This document shows, one piece after another, positions 1 through 9,355 of a stretch of DNA of 64,000 bases; position 1 is the stretch's first letter; each line of letters starts with the position of its first letter. Under the pieces are notes generated by a model. That model was not told the origin of the DNA and did no database searches. It saw only the letters and a program-made list of their open reading frames with translations. A program made the position numbers and the translations under genes. Location: assembly GCF_014699035.1 (NCBI RefSeq), contig NZ_JACXAA010000001.1:496001-560000 (forward strand). The letters are read 5' to 3'. This DNA comes from Spirosoma validum (GTDB lineage: Bacteria > Bacteroidota > Bacteroidia > Cytophagales > Spirosomataceae).

Positions 1-486
1 GCCGTAGCGTTTATGGCTGCCCTGATCATGGTTTCGACCTTTGGCTGTAATAATGGTTTGATTCTGGCGGGTGCACGGCTTTATTATGCAATGGCGAAAG
101 ATGGGTTATTCCTGAAACAAGCTTCGCACCTAAATCAGAACGCTGTGCCAGGACGGGCCTTATGGCTGCAATGCATCTGGGCATCGTTACTCTGTCTATC
201 AGGCAAATACGGCGACTTACTGGATTACTGCACGTTTGCATCGCTATGCTTTTACATCATTACGATCATAGGCTTGTTCAGGCTCCGACGTATCGAGCCC
301 AATACGGAGCGGCCTTATCGAGCGTTTGGCTATCCCCTCGTACCAGCTCTGTATATCATCGCGGGATTAACGATTTGCGCGATCCTGCTTTATACCAAAA
401 CCTTCAATACGGGTATGGGTTTACTGATTGCAGGTTTGGGCATCCCCGTCTACTTCCTGACAAAACGCGGTCAGCAGACAACATAG
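1..486 (+). CDS. APC-family amino acid permease, C-terminal part
   Basis: The reading frame is open from the first base of the window, so this is the 3' end of a longer gene. The visible 162 residues contain about four hydrophobic segments, with the short polar stretch RRIEPNTERPYRAFGYP between two of them. That stretch (R-x-x-x-P-N-x-x-R-P-Y-x-x-x-G-Y-P) is typical of the loop before the last two helices in amino acid/polyamine/organocation transporters. An inner-membrane amino acid uptake or exchange role follows from the family; the substrate cannot be read from this fragment. A strong hairpin terminator follows. Confidence 0.8.
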   Translation, partial: AVAFMAALIMVSTFGCNNGLILAGARLYYAMAKDGLFLKQASHLNQNAVPGRALWLQCIWASLLCLSGKYGDLLDYCTFASLCFYIITIIGLFRLRRIEPNTERPYRAFGYPLVPALYIIAGLTICAILLYTKTFNTGMGLLIAGLGIPVYFLTKRGQQTT

Positions 487-544
487 TTTTTCCTGACTTT
501 TAAGTCAGGAAGCTGACTGATTAATTGTGACGCTACTACCTTAA

Positions 545-588
545 ATAAAAAAGTCCGGAACACGATTAACGTGTTCCGGACTTTTTTA
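545..588. terminator. bidirectional rho-independent terminator
   Basis: A 15-16 bp stem (aaaagtccggaacac with its complement, loop gattaac) is flanked by A-tract and T-tract, so it can stop transcription from both the permease and the convergent nuclease gene. Confidence 0.9.
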
Positions 589-601
589 TTTACCCTGGCT
601 A

Positions 602-3600
602 TTACTGTTGGAAATACTCGATTTTATCAACATCAATATTGTTATTGACTTTAGTTTCTCCTCCACTGTTACCCAGAACAACTGAATTGATTGTCAGACT
701 ACCTGTCGTTGTGTTAGGGGTCAATGTACCTTCCAGGCCGAACGAGAGTCTATCACCAGCCGCAACAGGTTGTGAAGTGGTTAGTACGTAGTAGCCTAAA
801 TCGGACGTACCATCAAAAGTCCATACGCTGTTCTGCACTGTCCGATTGTTCACCGAAGTGGCCGTACCCGACATAGTCAAACTGATTTTGGTATCTTTAC
901 TCACCTTAACGGTAATTAAGCCAGAACTTGCTACGTTATTTATCTCCAGTACATCCACTACGACAGTGACATCACCGGGGCCATTCTGAACAGTTGGACG
1001 AGCGTATATAATCGGAACTAAATCAGCTGGAGTAACCAGATTGAATCCAATTACGACCGGATCATGGTCTGACGAACGGAACTGATCAGCGGCATATAAA
1101 CTAGCCGGTTTGGTTGTGTTGGTGCCATATTCGGTGTTGTAGTCCAGTATGGTGGGTTCGTCAGAATTAATATGCCACTTTTCAGCGCCTGTAACTTGTG
1201 CTGCTAACGAACTAGTCGCCAGCGCGTGGTCGAGCGAGCCAAATTGTCCATCGAATACGTAAGAATATGACGTAGTAGGCAATAAGTTACCGAAACCAGA
1301 CCCTTCCAGAAACGTAATCGGATCTTCTTTTGCATACGAATTCAAATCGCCTATGATCAGGTAATCGGGATCGTTTGTACCAGTAGGCTTTCCAGCTAAC
1401 CAGGTGGTCAAAGCTTGTGCCTGACGCGTGCGTGTTCCATTAGAAGCTCCCTGCCCATCGACAATATCCGTATCTCCTGCACCACCCTGACTAGATCCTT
1501 TCGATTTGAAGTGATTGACAACTACTGTCAGAATCTCACCCGTCGCGATTTGCTGAAACGTTTGTGCTAATGGCCGACGTCCTACGCCATTAAAATCAGC
1601 ATTTGTTGACAGTGACGCCGGTGCCCCAACCGCGCTAGCGACTCCAGGTTTATAAATCATTGCAACCGTAATGGCATCAGTTGCGATCGTTCCCGGATTA
1701 ACAAACGTATACGTACCAGGCGCAGTCAACGTATTCAATCCATTCACTAAATCCTGAATAGCACTGGCTGAACCATACCCATCATTCTCGACCTCCATCA
1801 AACCAATAATATCAGCGCCCGTATTTAAAAGGTTTTGAAGAACCTTAGCTCTCTGACGATTGAATTCTTCAAGCGTAGTAGCGCCACGAGCTGTAGGAAA
1901 GCCGCCACCCAAACCATTCCCGTTGAAATAGTTCAGTACGTTCGCACTGGCAACCCGGAGTGTACCGCCAACGGCAGGCGCAGCAACGGGTCGAGCATTC
2001 GTCGGCTGGAAATTTACGCCATTCTTCGTTTGCAGGCGATATCCTTCGAAACGCTCATCCAGCACGGTCATGATGCTGGCTACTTCATCACCCCCGCGAA
2101 GTGTATTTGATGCGCTCAGTGGATTACCGCCACGACCGAAACTGATTGTAGCAGGATAAGACGCCGAGCTACCATCATCCAGATAAATTCTTCGTTTGGC
2201 AAGCTCAGCCATATACGTTGCATAACCCGATACGCTCGGTGAGTTAAATTGCGTGTACTGGTCAAGCCGGGCGTCGGTATTGGTCTGGTTACTTGCTCCG
2301 GTAGCCGCTAATACGAGTTGACCGTAAAGGCCCAGCTGAAAATATTCCGTCACGGCTAAATTTCCCGTTGTCGCTCCCATTGTCACAAGCATCCCTTCGT
2401 AGGCTTCCAGGTCTGAGACATTTGTAACGGGCAGGTTAACAGGTGTAAAGGCTGGTAACGTACTGGCTCCCAGATTTTCCACATAGAGCAGATTGCTCAA
2501 TTGGGTTAAGCTACTGCTGGTCCCGCTGGTAAATTCAGCAACTGTCCCCGTTATTCTTACTTTGTCACCTTCATTGCCGACAAAAAGACCCGCTGGATCG
2601 TAAACAAAAATACCTTCTGAGGTCGACGCGTTTAGATCAGCATCGGCATCCTCTTCCTGAACATAAAAACCACTTAGGCCAGCCGTTCCCAAAAACGCAC
2701 GCGTAACGATTCCTTCAATTCTCCGCATGCCGCCAAAAGCAGGATCAAAGCTGAGCCCGCTCCCCTGGATGTCATGGATTTTGGTAACATCCATATAGGG
2801 GAGCACCGTAAAGGAGAACGAATAGTCCGAAGCCAGGTTATCGGGCGTTCCATCCTGATCCGTGATTTGAGATGCGAATGCCTTTACCGTTACGGTTTCT
2901 CCTTCGGCGAAATCAATATCTGGATTCAGCGTATACGTAGTAGGCCCGCCCGACAGCACAAACGTATGCGTGCCACTTGTAGAACCAGATACACTGAACG
3001 AACCAGCAGTTGCCGTTACAGGCTCCGAAAACGTCAGGCCAATATTACTATTAGGTGCTACGTTGGATGCCAAAGTTATTGGCGTTGTGCCGGTAACCGT
3101 CGGCGGAATATCAGATGCAGCCACAACTGAACCGTATAAACTGACTTCATCAATCCTGAATGTGCCTGTTGATAAAGCTGTTGAAGACGTTGGTGCAGTA
3201 GGATCAACCCGAACAGTGCCGTAAGGATAAAATCGGAATGTTACTGTTCCACCAGCAGCCGTTGTAACGGATGATGGAAAAGTCCAGGTCAATGTTGCGC
3301 CTACGGTTGTAGAAGTAGTAGGGGTTATAGACGGTGCCATATCAACTCGCGTAGAGTTAAAATTAGCGGCATCTGTACTATATGACACAATCAGAGAATT
3401 AGGAGCGGTGTTGCTACCCTGCCTGATGAAAGAAAGAGAGGTTAGGTTTAGCGTATATCCGGCGTTCGCTGTGATATGATATTCAATATAACTATTGTCG
3501 CTTCTGGACGGTGTCGTGCTTAGATTCGTGCTATTAAACACATTTGCAGCACTAGTACAATTTAAGGTTTGTCTAGAAAATTCCGAAACCGTAGCATTTG

Positions 3601-3781
3601 TAATAACACTTGATGAATTACCAGGCGTAGGGCAAATGCTTGCTCCTGTAAATGAATTTGTAATTAATTGAGCATAAACTTCATGGGGTACTAAACCCAT
3701 CAGCATCAGTACTAGGAAAGAAAAGTTTGTTCTCTTCCTCAGGTTGAGACAGGGATTAAATAAATTGAAAAATTTCTTCAT
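602..3781 (-). CDS. secreted ExeM/NucH-type extracellular nuclease
   Basis: A 1059-residue secreted protein. Residues 1-37 form a signal peptide ending at VYA|Q. An N-terminal beta-rich region follows, then a Big_5/SbsA-type Ig-like domain (about 222-325, starting IPPTVTGTTP), then an OB-fold-like segment (about 335-435, GIVTRAF...GFYVQEEDADAD), then an endonuclease/exonuclease/phosphatase domain (about 605-915). In that domain the expected active-site stretches are visible: SANVLNYF, GLMEVEND, NHFKSK, IGDLNSY and the terminal SSDHDPV. This order matches the ExeM/NucH family of extracellular DNases. The C-terminal 100 residues are another beta domain with no obvious type IX sorting signature. 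Likely role: degradation of extracellular DNA, giving phosphate or nucleosides. It is a single-gene unit, convergent with the permease. Confidence 0.85.
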   Translation of the reverse strand: MKKFFNLFNPCLNLRKRTNFSFLVLMLMGLVPHEVYAQLITNSFTGASICPTPGNSSSVITNATVSEFSRQTLNCTSAANVFNSTNLSTTPSRSDNSYIEYHITANAGYTLNLTSLSFIRQGSNTAPNSLIVSYSTDAANFNSTRVDMAPSITPTTSTTVGATLTWTFPSSVTTAAGGTVTFRFYPYGTVRVDPTAPTSSTALSTGTFRIDEVSLYGSVVAASDIPPTVTGTTPITLASNVAPNSNIGLTFSEPVTATAGSFSVSGSTSGTHTFVLSGGPTTYTLNPDIDFAEGETVTVKAFASQITDQDGTPDNLASDYSFSFTVLPYMDVTKIHDIQGSGLSFDPAFGGMRRIEGIVTRAFLGTAGLSGFYVQEEDADADLNASTSEGIFVYDPAGLFVGNEGDKVRITGTVAEFTSGTSSSLTQLSNLLYVENLGASTLPAFTPVNLPVTNVSDLEAYEGMLVTMGATTGNLAVTEYFQLGLYGQLVLAATGASNQTNTDARLDQYTQFNSPSVSGYATYMAELAKRRIYLDDGSSASYPATISFGRGGNPLSASNTLRGGDEVASIMTVLDERFEGYRLQTKNGVNFQPTNARPVAAPAVGGTLRVASANVLNYFNGNGLGGGFPTARGATTLEEFNRQRAKVLQNLLNTGADIIGLMEVENDGYGSASAIQDLVNGLNTLTAPGTYTFVNPGTIATDAITVAMIYKPGVASAVGAPASLSTNADFNGVGRRPLAQTFQQIATGEILTVVVNHFKSKGSSQGGAGDTDIVDGQGASNGTRTRQAQALTTWLAGKPTGTNDPDYLIIGDLNSYAKEDPITFLEGSGFGNLLPTTSYSYVFDGQFGSLDHALATSSLAAQVTGAEKWHINSDEPTILDYNTEYGTNTTKPASLYAADQFRSSDHDPVVIGFNLVTPADLVPIIYARPTVQNGPGDVTVVVDVLEINNVASSGLITVKVSKDTKISLTMSGTATSVNNRTVQNSVWTFDGTSDLGYYVLTTSQPVAAGDRLSFGLEGTLTPNTTTGSLTINSVVLGNSGGETKVNNNIDVDKIEYFQQ

Positions 3782-4677
3782 TTTTTTGTTGATTAATTTG
3801 GCAAAACGACTAGTTGGAATTAAAAATTGAATTGATAAAATCTAAATAATAAACTACTTGACTACAAGTTTTTTCTGTTACCGAATTGAGAAATTTTTTG
3901 AAGATAATATCACAGCGAGTATAATGATAGATTACTCTATTAAACAAGTCTAGGCATTAATAATCGAAACTCCATTATAGAAGAATATTATATCATTGAC
4001 GATTTTAACGTCATTCTATACTGTCTAAAACGCCCCAGCAGAAGAAAATAACAAGGTAATGCAGCGACAGCAGCTCTATGACTAGTATCCATTGCTTAAA
4101 GAGCGTCTTAATAAGTAGACACTACGTAATATTTTGAAAGATACCAACGCGAACTTGTTTACTTGGTTATTTAATAAATCAATTTTATTATCCATTTGTA
4201 TTCACTATTAAAAAAGTAAATACAAATGCATACTATTTTACACTCACGAAAATGCAATAAATAGTTAAGTAATAAAGTAAATCAACGTATAGTTTTTACA
4301 GTTTTTGTAAAGAAATTATAACTTAATCGAATAAGAAAGTTTTTTCTAGGAAGATTTACATTTTATTATTTTATATAACATTTTTCGTAATTGGTATCTA
4401 ACTTAGTAGCATTGATACTTACGTAGAGTGATATGGGGGCGGGTCTTTACTAACAAAGGATAGATACGAAGGTTAGTATTATGGTAGTTATTTCCGGCGA
4501 CTGAAATTTTCCAGCTCAATACAAACTTCAGATTAATATCGTTAAGAACACTCATTCGTCTATAAACTTTATATTATCAATTTGGTCAGGGGAATTGCAG
4601 TAGACTACTTTAGTTAGACTGTATGTTCTTCCGACTAAGAATCACAGTAAAAGCGCTTAGTGCACGGCAAACAACCT
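3782..4677. other. AT-rich gene-poor gap
   Basis: About 900 bases, visibly richer in A/T than its neighbours, with no credible reading frame, no RNA gene and no transposase remnant that I recognise. It contains one 13-bp imperfect palindrome at 4193-4228 (catttgtattcac, 10-base spacer, gtaaatacaaatg). The promoters of the nuclease (leftward) and of the M23 protein (rightward) must lie here, but no clean TAnnTTTG word was found. Confidence 0.6.
4193..4228. repeat. palindrome in AT-rich gap
   Basis: Thirteen-base arms with one mismatch around a 10-base spacer (tattaaaaaa). It could be an operator or a weak hairpin; there is no run of T after it to support a terminator. Confidence 0.4.
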
Positions 4678-6048
4678 ATGATAGTCAATAGATTATTTTA
4701 TTCTTTCTGGATTGCTTTACTCATTAGTTGGGTCAGCGCCTGCACAGGTGTGGGTCCTAATACGAGTTTGTTCCGACCAACCTCCCCACGCGAGCAATAT
4801 GGTCAGTCACTTAAATCCGCTAAACTTGATCGTACGGCCCTGGGCACAGACTGGCTTGAAGCGGGCGAACGGGCGCTACGTGACTCCCTCAAAATCACCG
4901 TACCATACCGGGAAAGTGGCTATTTTTCAGCAAACAAAGCGTTCGCCGTTGGCTACCGGCTCGACGCGCAACGGGGTGATCGATTCCTGATACGGGTCGA
5001 AACACAGGGCCAAAAAGCGACACAAGTTTTCATTGACGTATTTTCTCTCGAAGAGCGTAATCGCACTACATTAATTACCGCTTCTAAAGCCGATACGAAC
5101 GTAGTATCGTGGGAACCTCGAAAAACGCAGAGCTTTCTGATTCGAGTCCAACCCGAATTGTTACGTAGCGGTAGTTATACCATTAGCATCACGCGTGAAC
5201 CTGCCCTGGCGTTTCCGGTACAGGGTCGCGACAGTCGGCAAATCAGCAGTTATTTTGGTGCTCCTCGTGATGGTGGACGTCGTCGACATGAGGGTGTCGA
5301 CATTTTTGCGCCTAAAGGTACGCCCGCTGTAGCGTCAGTCGATGGTGTCATTACGGGTGTTGGCTCAAACAGTCTAGGTGGCAACGTAGCATTTCTAATC
5401 GATAATGAACGTAGCATACGGCTTTATTACGCACACCTTGACCGCTGGAACGTAACGAACGGACAACGTGTGTCGGTTGGTGATACGGTTGGTTATGTTG
5501 GCAACACAGGCAATGCTCGCACGACTGGCCCGCACCTACATTTCGGTATTTATGGCACTATGGATGGTGCTACGGACCCACTGCCTTTTATCCGACTTGG
5601 TCGCGGTCCGGCTAAGCAGCCGCTGGTCGCTACGTCGCGATTAGGTGATACTGTGCGTGTATCCGTCGCCCGCTCAATCGTTCGGTCGGCTCCTCACAGC
5701 GATGCGCCTATCGTACGAGAGTTGCCTAAAGCCTCAGCCTTGACAATCCAAGGGGGTACTGAAACCTGGCTTCGTGTCGAAATGCCAGACGGACGGACGG
5801 GATACATAGCTGGCAGTACTATCGAAGCGTCGAAACGGTCGCTCCAGCGTCTGACGTTATCAGCTGGCAATCTGTTAGACGCTGCTGACAATCAGGCTGC
5901 TGTTATAAAGAATTTACGTCCTGGATCGTCAGTGGATGTACTGGCCGTGACCAATTCGTTTCAGTTAGTACGTAGTACCGATGGCCTAACCGGTTGGCTG
6001 CCCTTAACAATTGATTCGAATAAACCTGCCAAGGCAACCGTTCGTTAA
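4678..6048 (+). CDS. M23 peptidase lipoprotein with SH3-like repeats
   Basis: I choose the ATG at 4678 over the upstream GTG at 4660 because it gives a compact lipoprotein signal ending in the lipobox VSAC (Cys22). A beta-rich pre-domain covers about 60-185. The LytM/M23 zinc peptidase domain follows, with ligands His204 and Asp208 (HEGVD) and the closing H286-L-H288 motif. Two bacterial SH3-like modules complete the C-terminus (starting near VRVSVARS and LTLSAGN). The family cuts peptide cross-links in peptidoglycan; all metal ligands are present, so it should be active. Placement is probably in the periplasmic face of the envelope, binding wall through the SH3 modules. Confidence 0.88.
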   Translation: MIVNRLFYSFWIALLISWVSACTGVGPNTSLFRPTSPREQYGQSLKSAKLDRTALGTDWLEAGERALRDSLKITVPYRESGYFSANKAFAVGYRLDAQRGDRFLIRVETQGQKATQVFIDVFSLEERNRTTLITASKADTNVVSWEPRKTQSFLIRVQPELLRSGSYTISITREPALAFPVQGRDSRQISSYFGAPRDGGRRRHEGVDIFAPKGTPAVASVDGVITGVGSNSLGGNVAFLIDNERSIRLYYAHLDRWNVTNGQRVSVGDTVGYVGNTGNARTTGPHLHFGIYGTMDGATDPLPFIRLGRGPAKQPLVATSRLGDTVRVSVARSIVRSAPHSDAPIVRELPKASALTIQGGTETWLRVEMPDGRTGYIAGSTIEASKRSLQRLTLSAGNLLDAADNQAAVIKNLRPGSSVDVLAVTNSFQLVRSTDGLTGWLPLTIDSNKPAKATVR

Positions 6049-6099
6049 AATCTTAATTAAATTCTTGTTTAGACGCTATCTAAATTAACGTTTACGCGT

Positions 6100-6107
6100 T
6101 ATATTTG
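6100..6107 (+). promoter_or_regulatory. Bacteroidota -7 promoter element
   Basis: TATATTTG fits the TAnnTTTG consensus and sits 20 bases before the ATG at 6127, giving a leader of about 15 bases. Confidence 0.6.
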
Positions 6108-6126
6108 TCTGTTCATTTCCGTAACC

Positions 6127-6483
6127 ATGACGAGTAACGTACCCGTAACGTACCAAGAAGTATTTCGGACCGATAGAGGTGTTGTTTATCAATGTGATGC
6201 CAGTAATCGCCTGATTCTGGAATTTTGGGACACCCATACTCAATTATCTGCCCGCGATTTTGCGCAGTTTCGTCGTATGGTTGAAACTGTCGATATTCGG
6301 CAAATGGCTTTGAGTACAGCGGCTGAACACGATGTCGAAATTCTGACTCCTCCACGCTCCGAACGGTGTTACGTATTAACGCTTTGCGAGGTTGTTCATC
6401 TGCGTGAATTGCTCACTGGCGCCAAACTCATGCTGGAGTTGAATGCCATGTTGCGCGAATGTGGTTGTACCCTTTCCGAATAA
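6127..6483 (+). CDS. conserved small cytosolic protein (DUF6686-like)
   Basis: A 118-residue protein without signal peptide or membrane segment. Cysteines occur at YQCD, ERCYVLTLCEV and the terminal RECGC, an arrangement that could bind metal or form a redox pair, though this is inference. I believe it belongs to a small Bacteroidota family catalogued as DUF6686, but that assignment is from memory. It lies directly upstream of ferritin with a terminator hairpin between them, so the two may be functionally but not strictly transcriptionally linked. Confidence 0.6.
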   Translation: MTSNVPVTYQEVFRTDRGVVYQCDASNRLILEFWDTHTQLSARDFAQFRRMVETVDIRQMALSTAAEHDVEILTPPRSERCYVLTLCEVVHLRELLTGAKLMLELNAMLRECGCTLSE

Positions 6484-6518
6484 GCATAAATAGACTTTTT
6501 CTAAATTTCCTGATAATC

Positions 6519-6549
6519 AACCGGCTCCGCAACAAGGGTCGGTTTTTTT
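6519..6549 (+). terminator. rho-independent terminator
   Basis: A 9-bp stem with G-U pairs (aaccggctc / gggtcggtt) is followed by a run of seven T. Confidence 0.7.
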
Positions 6550-6595
6550 GTGTTGTTTTGTCATATGGATTTCTCACCGGAAACGGTCACTTATT

Positions 6596-7126
6596 ATGAA
6601 AGACTTAGCAAGACTTCGCACCTCAGTTAAAGAAAGCGTTGAGCTGGCTCTGAACCAGCAAATACAAATGGAAATGATTTCGTCATCGAAATATTTAGCG
6701 ATGGCAGGCTGGTGCGACCGGAACGGGCTAGACTACAGTGCGGGCTTTTTCTATAAGCAATCAGAAGAAGAGCGTAAGCACGGCATGAAACTGTTTCATT
6801 ACCTATGCGACCAAGGTGGTACAGCTTATTCACCTGAAATTCCCGCAGTGTCTCAGGAGTTTGATTCGCTACGTTCTGTATTTGAAGGCGCTCTGGATCA
6901 GGAAATTGCTGTATCAGACTCGATCAATCGTATCATCGGTATCTGCCGTCGGGAAAACGATTACGCTACTGAAGAGCTATTGAAGTGGTACGTAAGAGAG
7001 CAGGTAGAAGAAGAGTACATTGCCCGTCGCTGCCTTGAACTGATCGATCAGATTCCAGCCGACCAAGTATACTATCTCGATAAAAAACTTGCCAGCGTTA
7101 CGTATGATGGCAATCCATTCGAATAA
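6596..7126 (+). CDS. ftnA: ferritin (non-haem iron storage)
   Basis: The start at 6596 gives the usual 176-residue bacterial ferritin; the longer frame from 6548 would begin inside the T-tract of the preceding terminator. The di-iron ferroxidase ligands are recognisable: Glu26, Glu59 with His62 (EERKH), Glu103, and Gln136 with Glu138/139 in EQVEEEY. Family role: 24-subunit cytosolic cage that oxidises Fe(II) and stores the mineral. It ends at a strong hairpin. The upstream Cys-containing small protein may be an iron-related partner. Confidence 0.93.
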   Translation: MKDLARLRTSVKESVELALNQQIQMEMISSSKYLAMAGWCDRNGLDYSAGFFYKQSEEERKHGMKLFHYLCDQGGTAYSPEIPAVSQEFDSLRSVFEGALDQEIAVSDSINRIIGICRRENDYATEELLKWYVREQVEEEYIARRCLELIDQIPADQVYYLDKKLASVTYDGNPFE

Positions 7127-7145
7127 CCAACCTATGAGAGAATAT

Positions 7146-7177
7146 AAAGGCATCCACTACGTAGTGGGTGCCTTTTT
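7146..7177 (+). terminator. rho-independent terminator after ferritin
   Basis: aaaggcatccactac pairs with gtagtgggtgccttt, followed by six T. Confidence 0.85.
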
Positions 7178-7329
7178 TGCATTTAAAGAATTCATAACCT
7201 GGCCTTTCAACGCCTTATGAACAGTCGAGCAAGTAATGAGTACAGACAAAATTAGAAGACTTGTGAGCGGTACATAATCCCACTATTTTTACGCTACCCA
7301 TAGTCGTCTTACGTAACAGTCACATTGCC

Positions 7330-8259
7330 ATGCGTTTGTCTTTATTTGTAGGATTTGCTTTACTTATCGTTTCCAATACGTTTGGTCAACCACTCCCCAA
7401 GCCTAATGACATCGCAGCTATTAAAGGGCAATGTGGTTGTCATGAGGTCAGTTTTCTGTACGCTGAAACATTTTCACCTAATAAAAACTACGTTTTTAAA
7501 GATCGCTACACAGCTAAAGGCACCGAGTGGGTATTCGTTGATGAAACAGTAGGGTCAGTAACTCAGCCAACTAAACTTGTCATCCAGCACCTGTTGGTTA
7601 TAGGTGACACCATCGTAGTTAAGCACTGGCGTGAAGATTGGGTTTATCAGAATACCAGCTTACTCAAATTCAGCCAAAATGCGTCCTGGAAGCGGGAGAA
7701 ATTGACACCCGCACAGGTTAAAGGTCAATGGACGCAGCAAGTTTTTGAAGTAGACGATAGTCCTCGCTACGAAGGCTCGGCTACCTGGATTCATGCCGAT
7801 GGACGCACGTATTGGGAAAGCACTGCCGACTCCCCCCTACCCCGCCGTGAATACACGAAACGATCAGACTATAACGTATTGCGCCGAACCAATCATCATG
7901 AAATTCGGACCGACGGTTATGTTCACGAGCAGGATAATGACAAAATCATGCGCACGGAAGCAAGCGATCAGCTTTTGGCTTCTGAAAAAGGACTAAATAC
8001 CTACAAACGTATTGACGAAGCAAAATGTCAGGCGGCTAAAGTATGGTGGTCCCAAAATCGGGCCTATTGGTCAGATGTACGGGCTGTCTGGAATGAACTA
8101 CTGGTCAATCGTGATGTAGTTGCTATCAAAGGCCAGGTGAAAGGTCAGGTATTAGGTCGGGAATTGGATGAGTTGTCAATGATGGCCCAAAAATCAACGT
8201 ACAACTCAGCAGCCAGCCGCCAACTTATTCGTCAGACTATCGAGAAATATTTGAAGTAG
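7330..8259 (+). CDS. secreted DUF6607 family protein
   Basis: 309 residues with an N-terminal signal peptide (cleavage near TFGQ|PL). The segments GQCGCHEVSF, VKGQWTQQVFEVDDSPRYEG and EYTKRSDYNVLRR match my recollection of DUF6607, a periplasmic or outer-membrane associated Bacteroidota family of unknown function that is often found near iron or haem uptake genes. Here it follows ferritin, which fits but does not prove that link. The protein is soluble and rich in aromatic residues. No catalytic motif is evident. Confidence 0.75.
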   Translation: MRLSLFVGFALLIVSNTFGQPLPKPNDIAAIKGQCGCHEVSFLYAETFSPNKNYVFKDRYTAKGTEWVFVDETVGSVTQPTKLVIQHLLVIGDTIVVKHWREDWVYQNTSLLKFSQNASWKREKLTPAQVKGQWTQQVFEVDDSPRYEGSATWIHADGRTYWESTADSPLPRREYTKRSDYNVLRRTNHHEIRTDGYVHEQDNDKIMRTEASDQLLASEKGLNTYKRIDEAKCQAAKVWWSQNRAYWSDVRAVWNELLVNRDVVAIKGQVKGQVLGRELDELSMMAQKSTYNSAASRQLIRQTIEKYLK

Positions 8260-8281
8260 TGTTTCATAATTCCAAGTGCAT

Positions 8282-8320
8282 AAAAAAACCTACCATCCTT
8301 GGATGGCAGGTTTTCCTTTT
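8282..8320. terminator. bidirectional terminator between convergent genes
   Basis: aaaacct-ccatcc pairs with ggatgg-aggtttt around a two-base loop, with A-tract on one side and T-rich sequence on the other. Confidence 0.85.
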
Positions 8321-8329
8321 CAAAACTTC

Positions 8330-8899
8330 TTAGCGAGCCGCGCCATAGTCCTGGCCTGCGCTCTCGGGGAAGTTCTTCATAATGCTGGTTACCGTTTCAC
8401 GGAAAGCCTGATCACGATCACGTTCCTTATTCCGGCTATTTAACTGGCCTGTTGCCCAGCCCTGCCAGACAATGTCATTCGTGCGGGCATCCAGAACATT
8501 AATAACAACGCGGTTTTCTTCGTACTGACGAGAGTAAACGTTGTTACCCATGCCGCCGTACCACCATGAGTAAGGCGAATACATGTTGTTAGACTGGATT
8601 TGCTGTTTGTCTTTCGAATCCATAAAGAATCGAACGACCAAATCTGCTTCACCCTGCGTCACGGGTTTATAACCACGTCCTTTGAGCGATTGGTCCAGCG
8701 CATCGGCAATCCGACGTTGATTCAGGTTACTGCCCACAATAGGGTCGGCGTTACGCTGACGATCGGCTTCAATACGATATGTTGTGAATTGACGAACGTT
8801 TACTTTAGGATCATAGTCGTATTTGACCGTAATGGCTGGCGCGCACGATGCAAGCGTGCCGACGACGAAAAGACTGGTGATTATGCCTTTGAGTTTCAT
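8330..8899 (-). CDS. DUF4136 lipoprotein
   Basis: 189 residues. A lipoprotein signal ends at the lipobox TLASC (Cys19). The rest matches the DUF4136 family: V-K-Y-D-Y-D-P near the mature N-terminus, a central NQRRIADALDQSLKGRGY stretch, and the late VINVLDARTNDIVWQGWA strand. Members are membrane-anchored periplasmic proteins of unknown function. Single-gene unit with its own upstream gap. Confidence 0.85.
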   Translation of the reverse strand: MKLKGIITSLFVVGTLASCAPAITVKYDYDPKVNVRQFTTYRIEADRQRNADPIVGSNLNQRRIADALDQSLKGRGYKPVTQGEADLVVRFFMDSKDKQQIQSNNMYSPYSWWYGGMGNNVYSRQYEENRVVINVLDARTNDIVWQGWATGQLNSRNKERDRDQAFRETVTSIMKNFPESAGQDYGAAR

Positions 8900-9355
8900 G
8901 GAATTTGAGTCGTTAATTAGTACCGAACCGACTAATAAACGTTAAAGAAACAGCGGTTCGTATACTGCATCTTTATAACTAAAAACTGGGCTAGTTCGTT
9001 CCGATTTCTTCGCCTGATTTACAGCATCTCCTTAATCGTAAAATACTGATAATCAGACACAAGAATTCGATTAAGTATTTTTAACAGGCTTTTAAGTTCT
9101 CTGAATCTGCCGGTAGATTTCTTCAGATTTATTTAGCTGATTTAGCCGGATAATACATTCTTAAAAGTGCTTCAATAACGTACCGTTAGCCGTTGTTAAA
9201 GAGGGAACCTACTATGCCGTGCATTCATAAATGCATCCAATTACTATTTTCTACTACCCATGACGCTATTTTCAACGAAACCGTTGCAATCATTCTAAAA
9301 AAACAAAGCCACTGCCCGTTTGAGCAGTGGCTTTACCAGAATAGTTTAACGTACG
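8900..9355. other. intergenic gap without a supported gene
   Basis: Four hundred and fifty-six bases between two leftward genes. It should carry the promoter of the DUF4136 gene on its left edge, though no TAnnTTTG word is present, and it ends in the atpG terminator. Nothing else is recognisable. Confidence 0.6.
9293..9334 (-). terminator. terminator of atpAG unit
   Basis: Read leftward, aaagccactgc, loop, gcagtggcttt, then tttgttttttt. Confidence 0.88.

Noticed and set aside
8600..8908. 102-codon frame opposite the DUF4136 gene
   Set aside because: Antisense shadow; the other strand has lipobox and family motifs.
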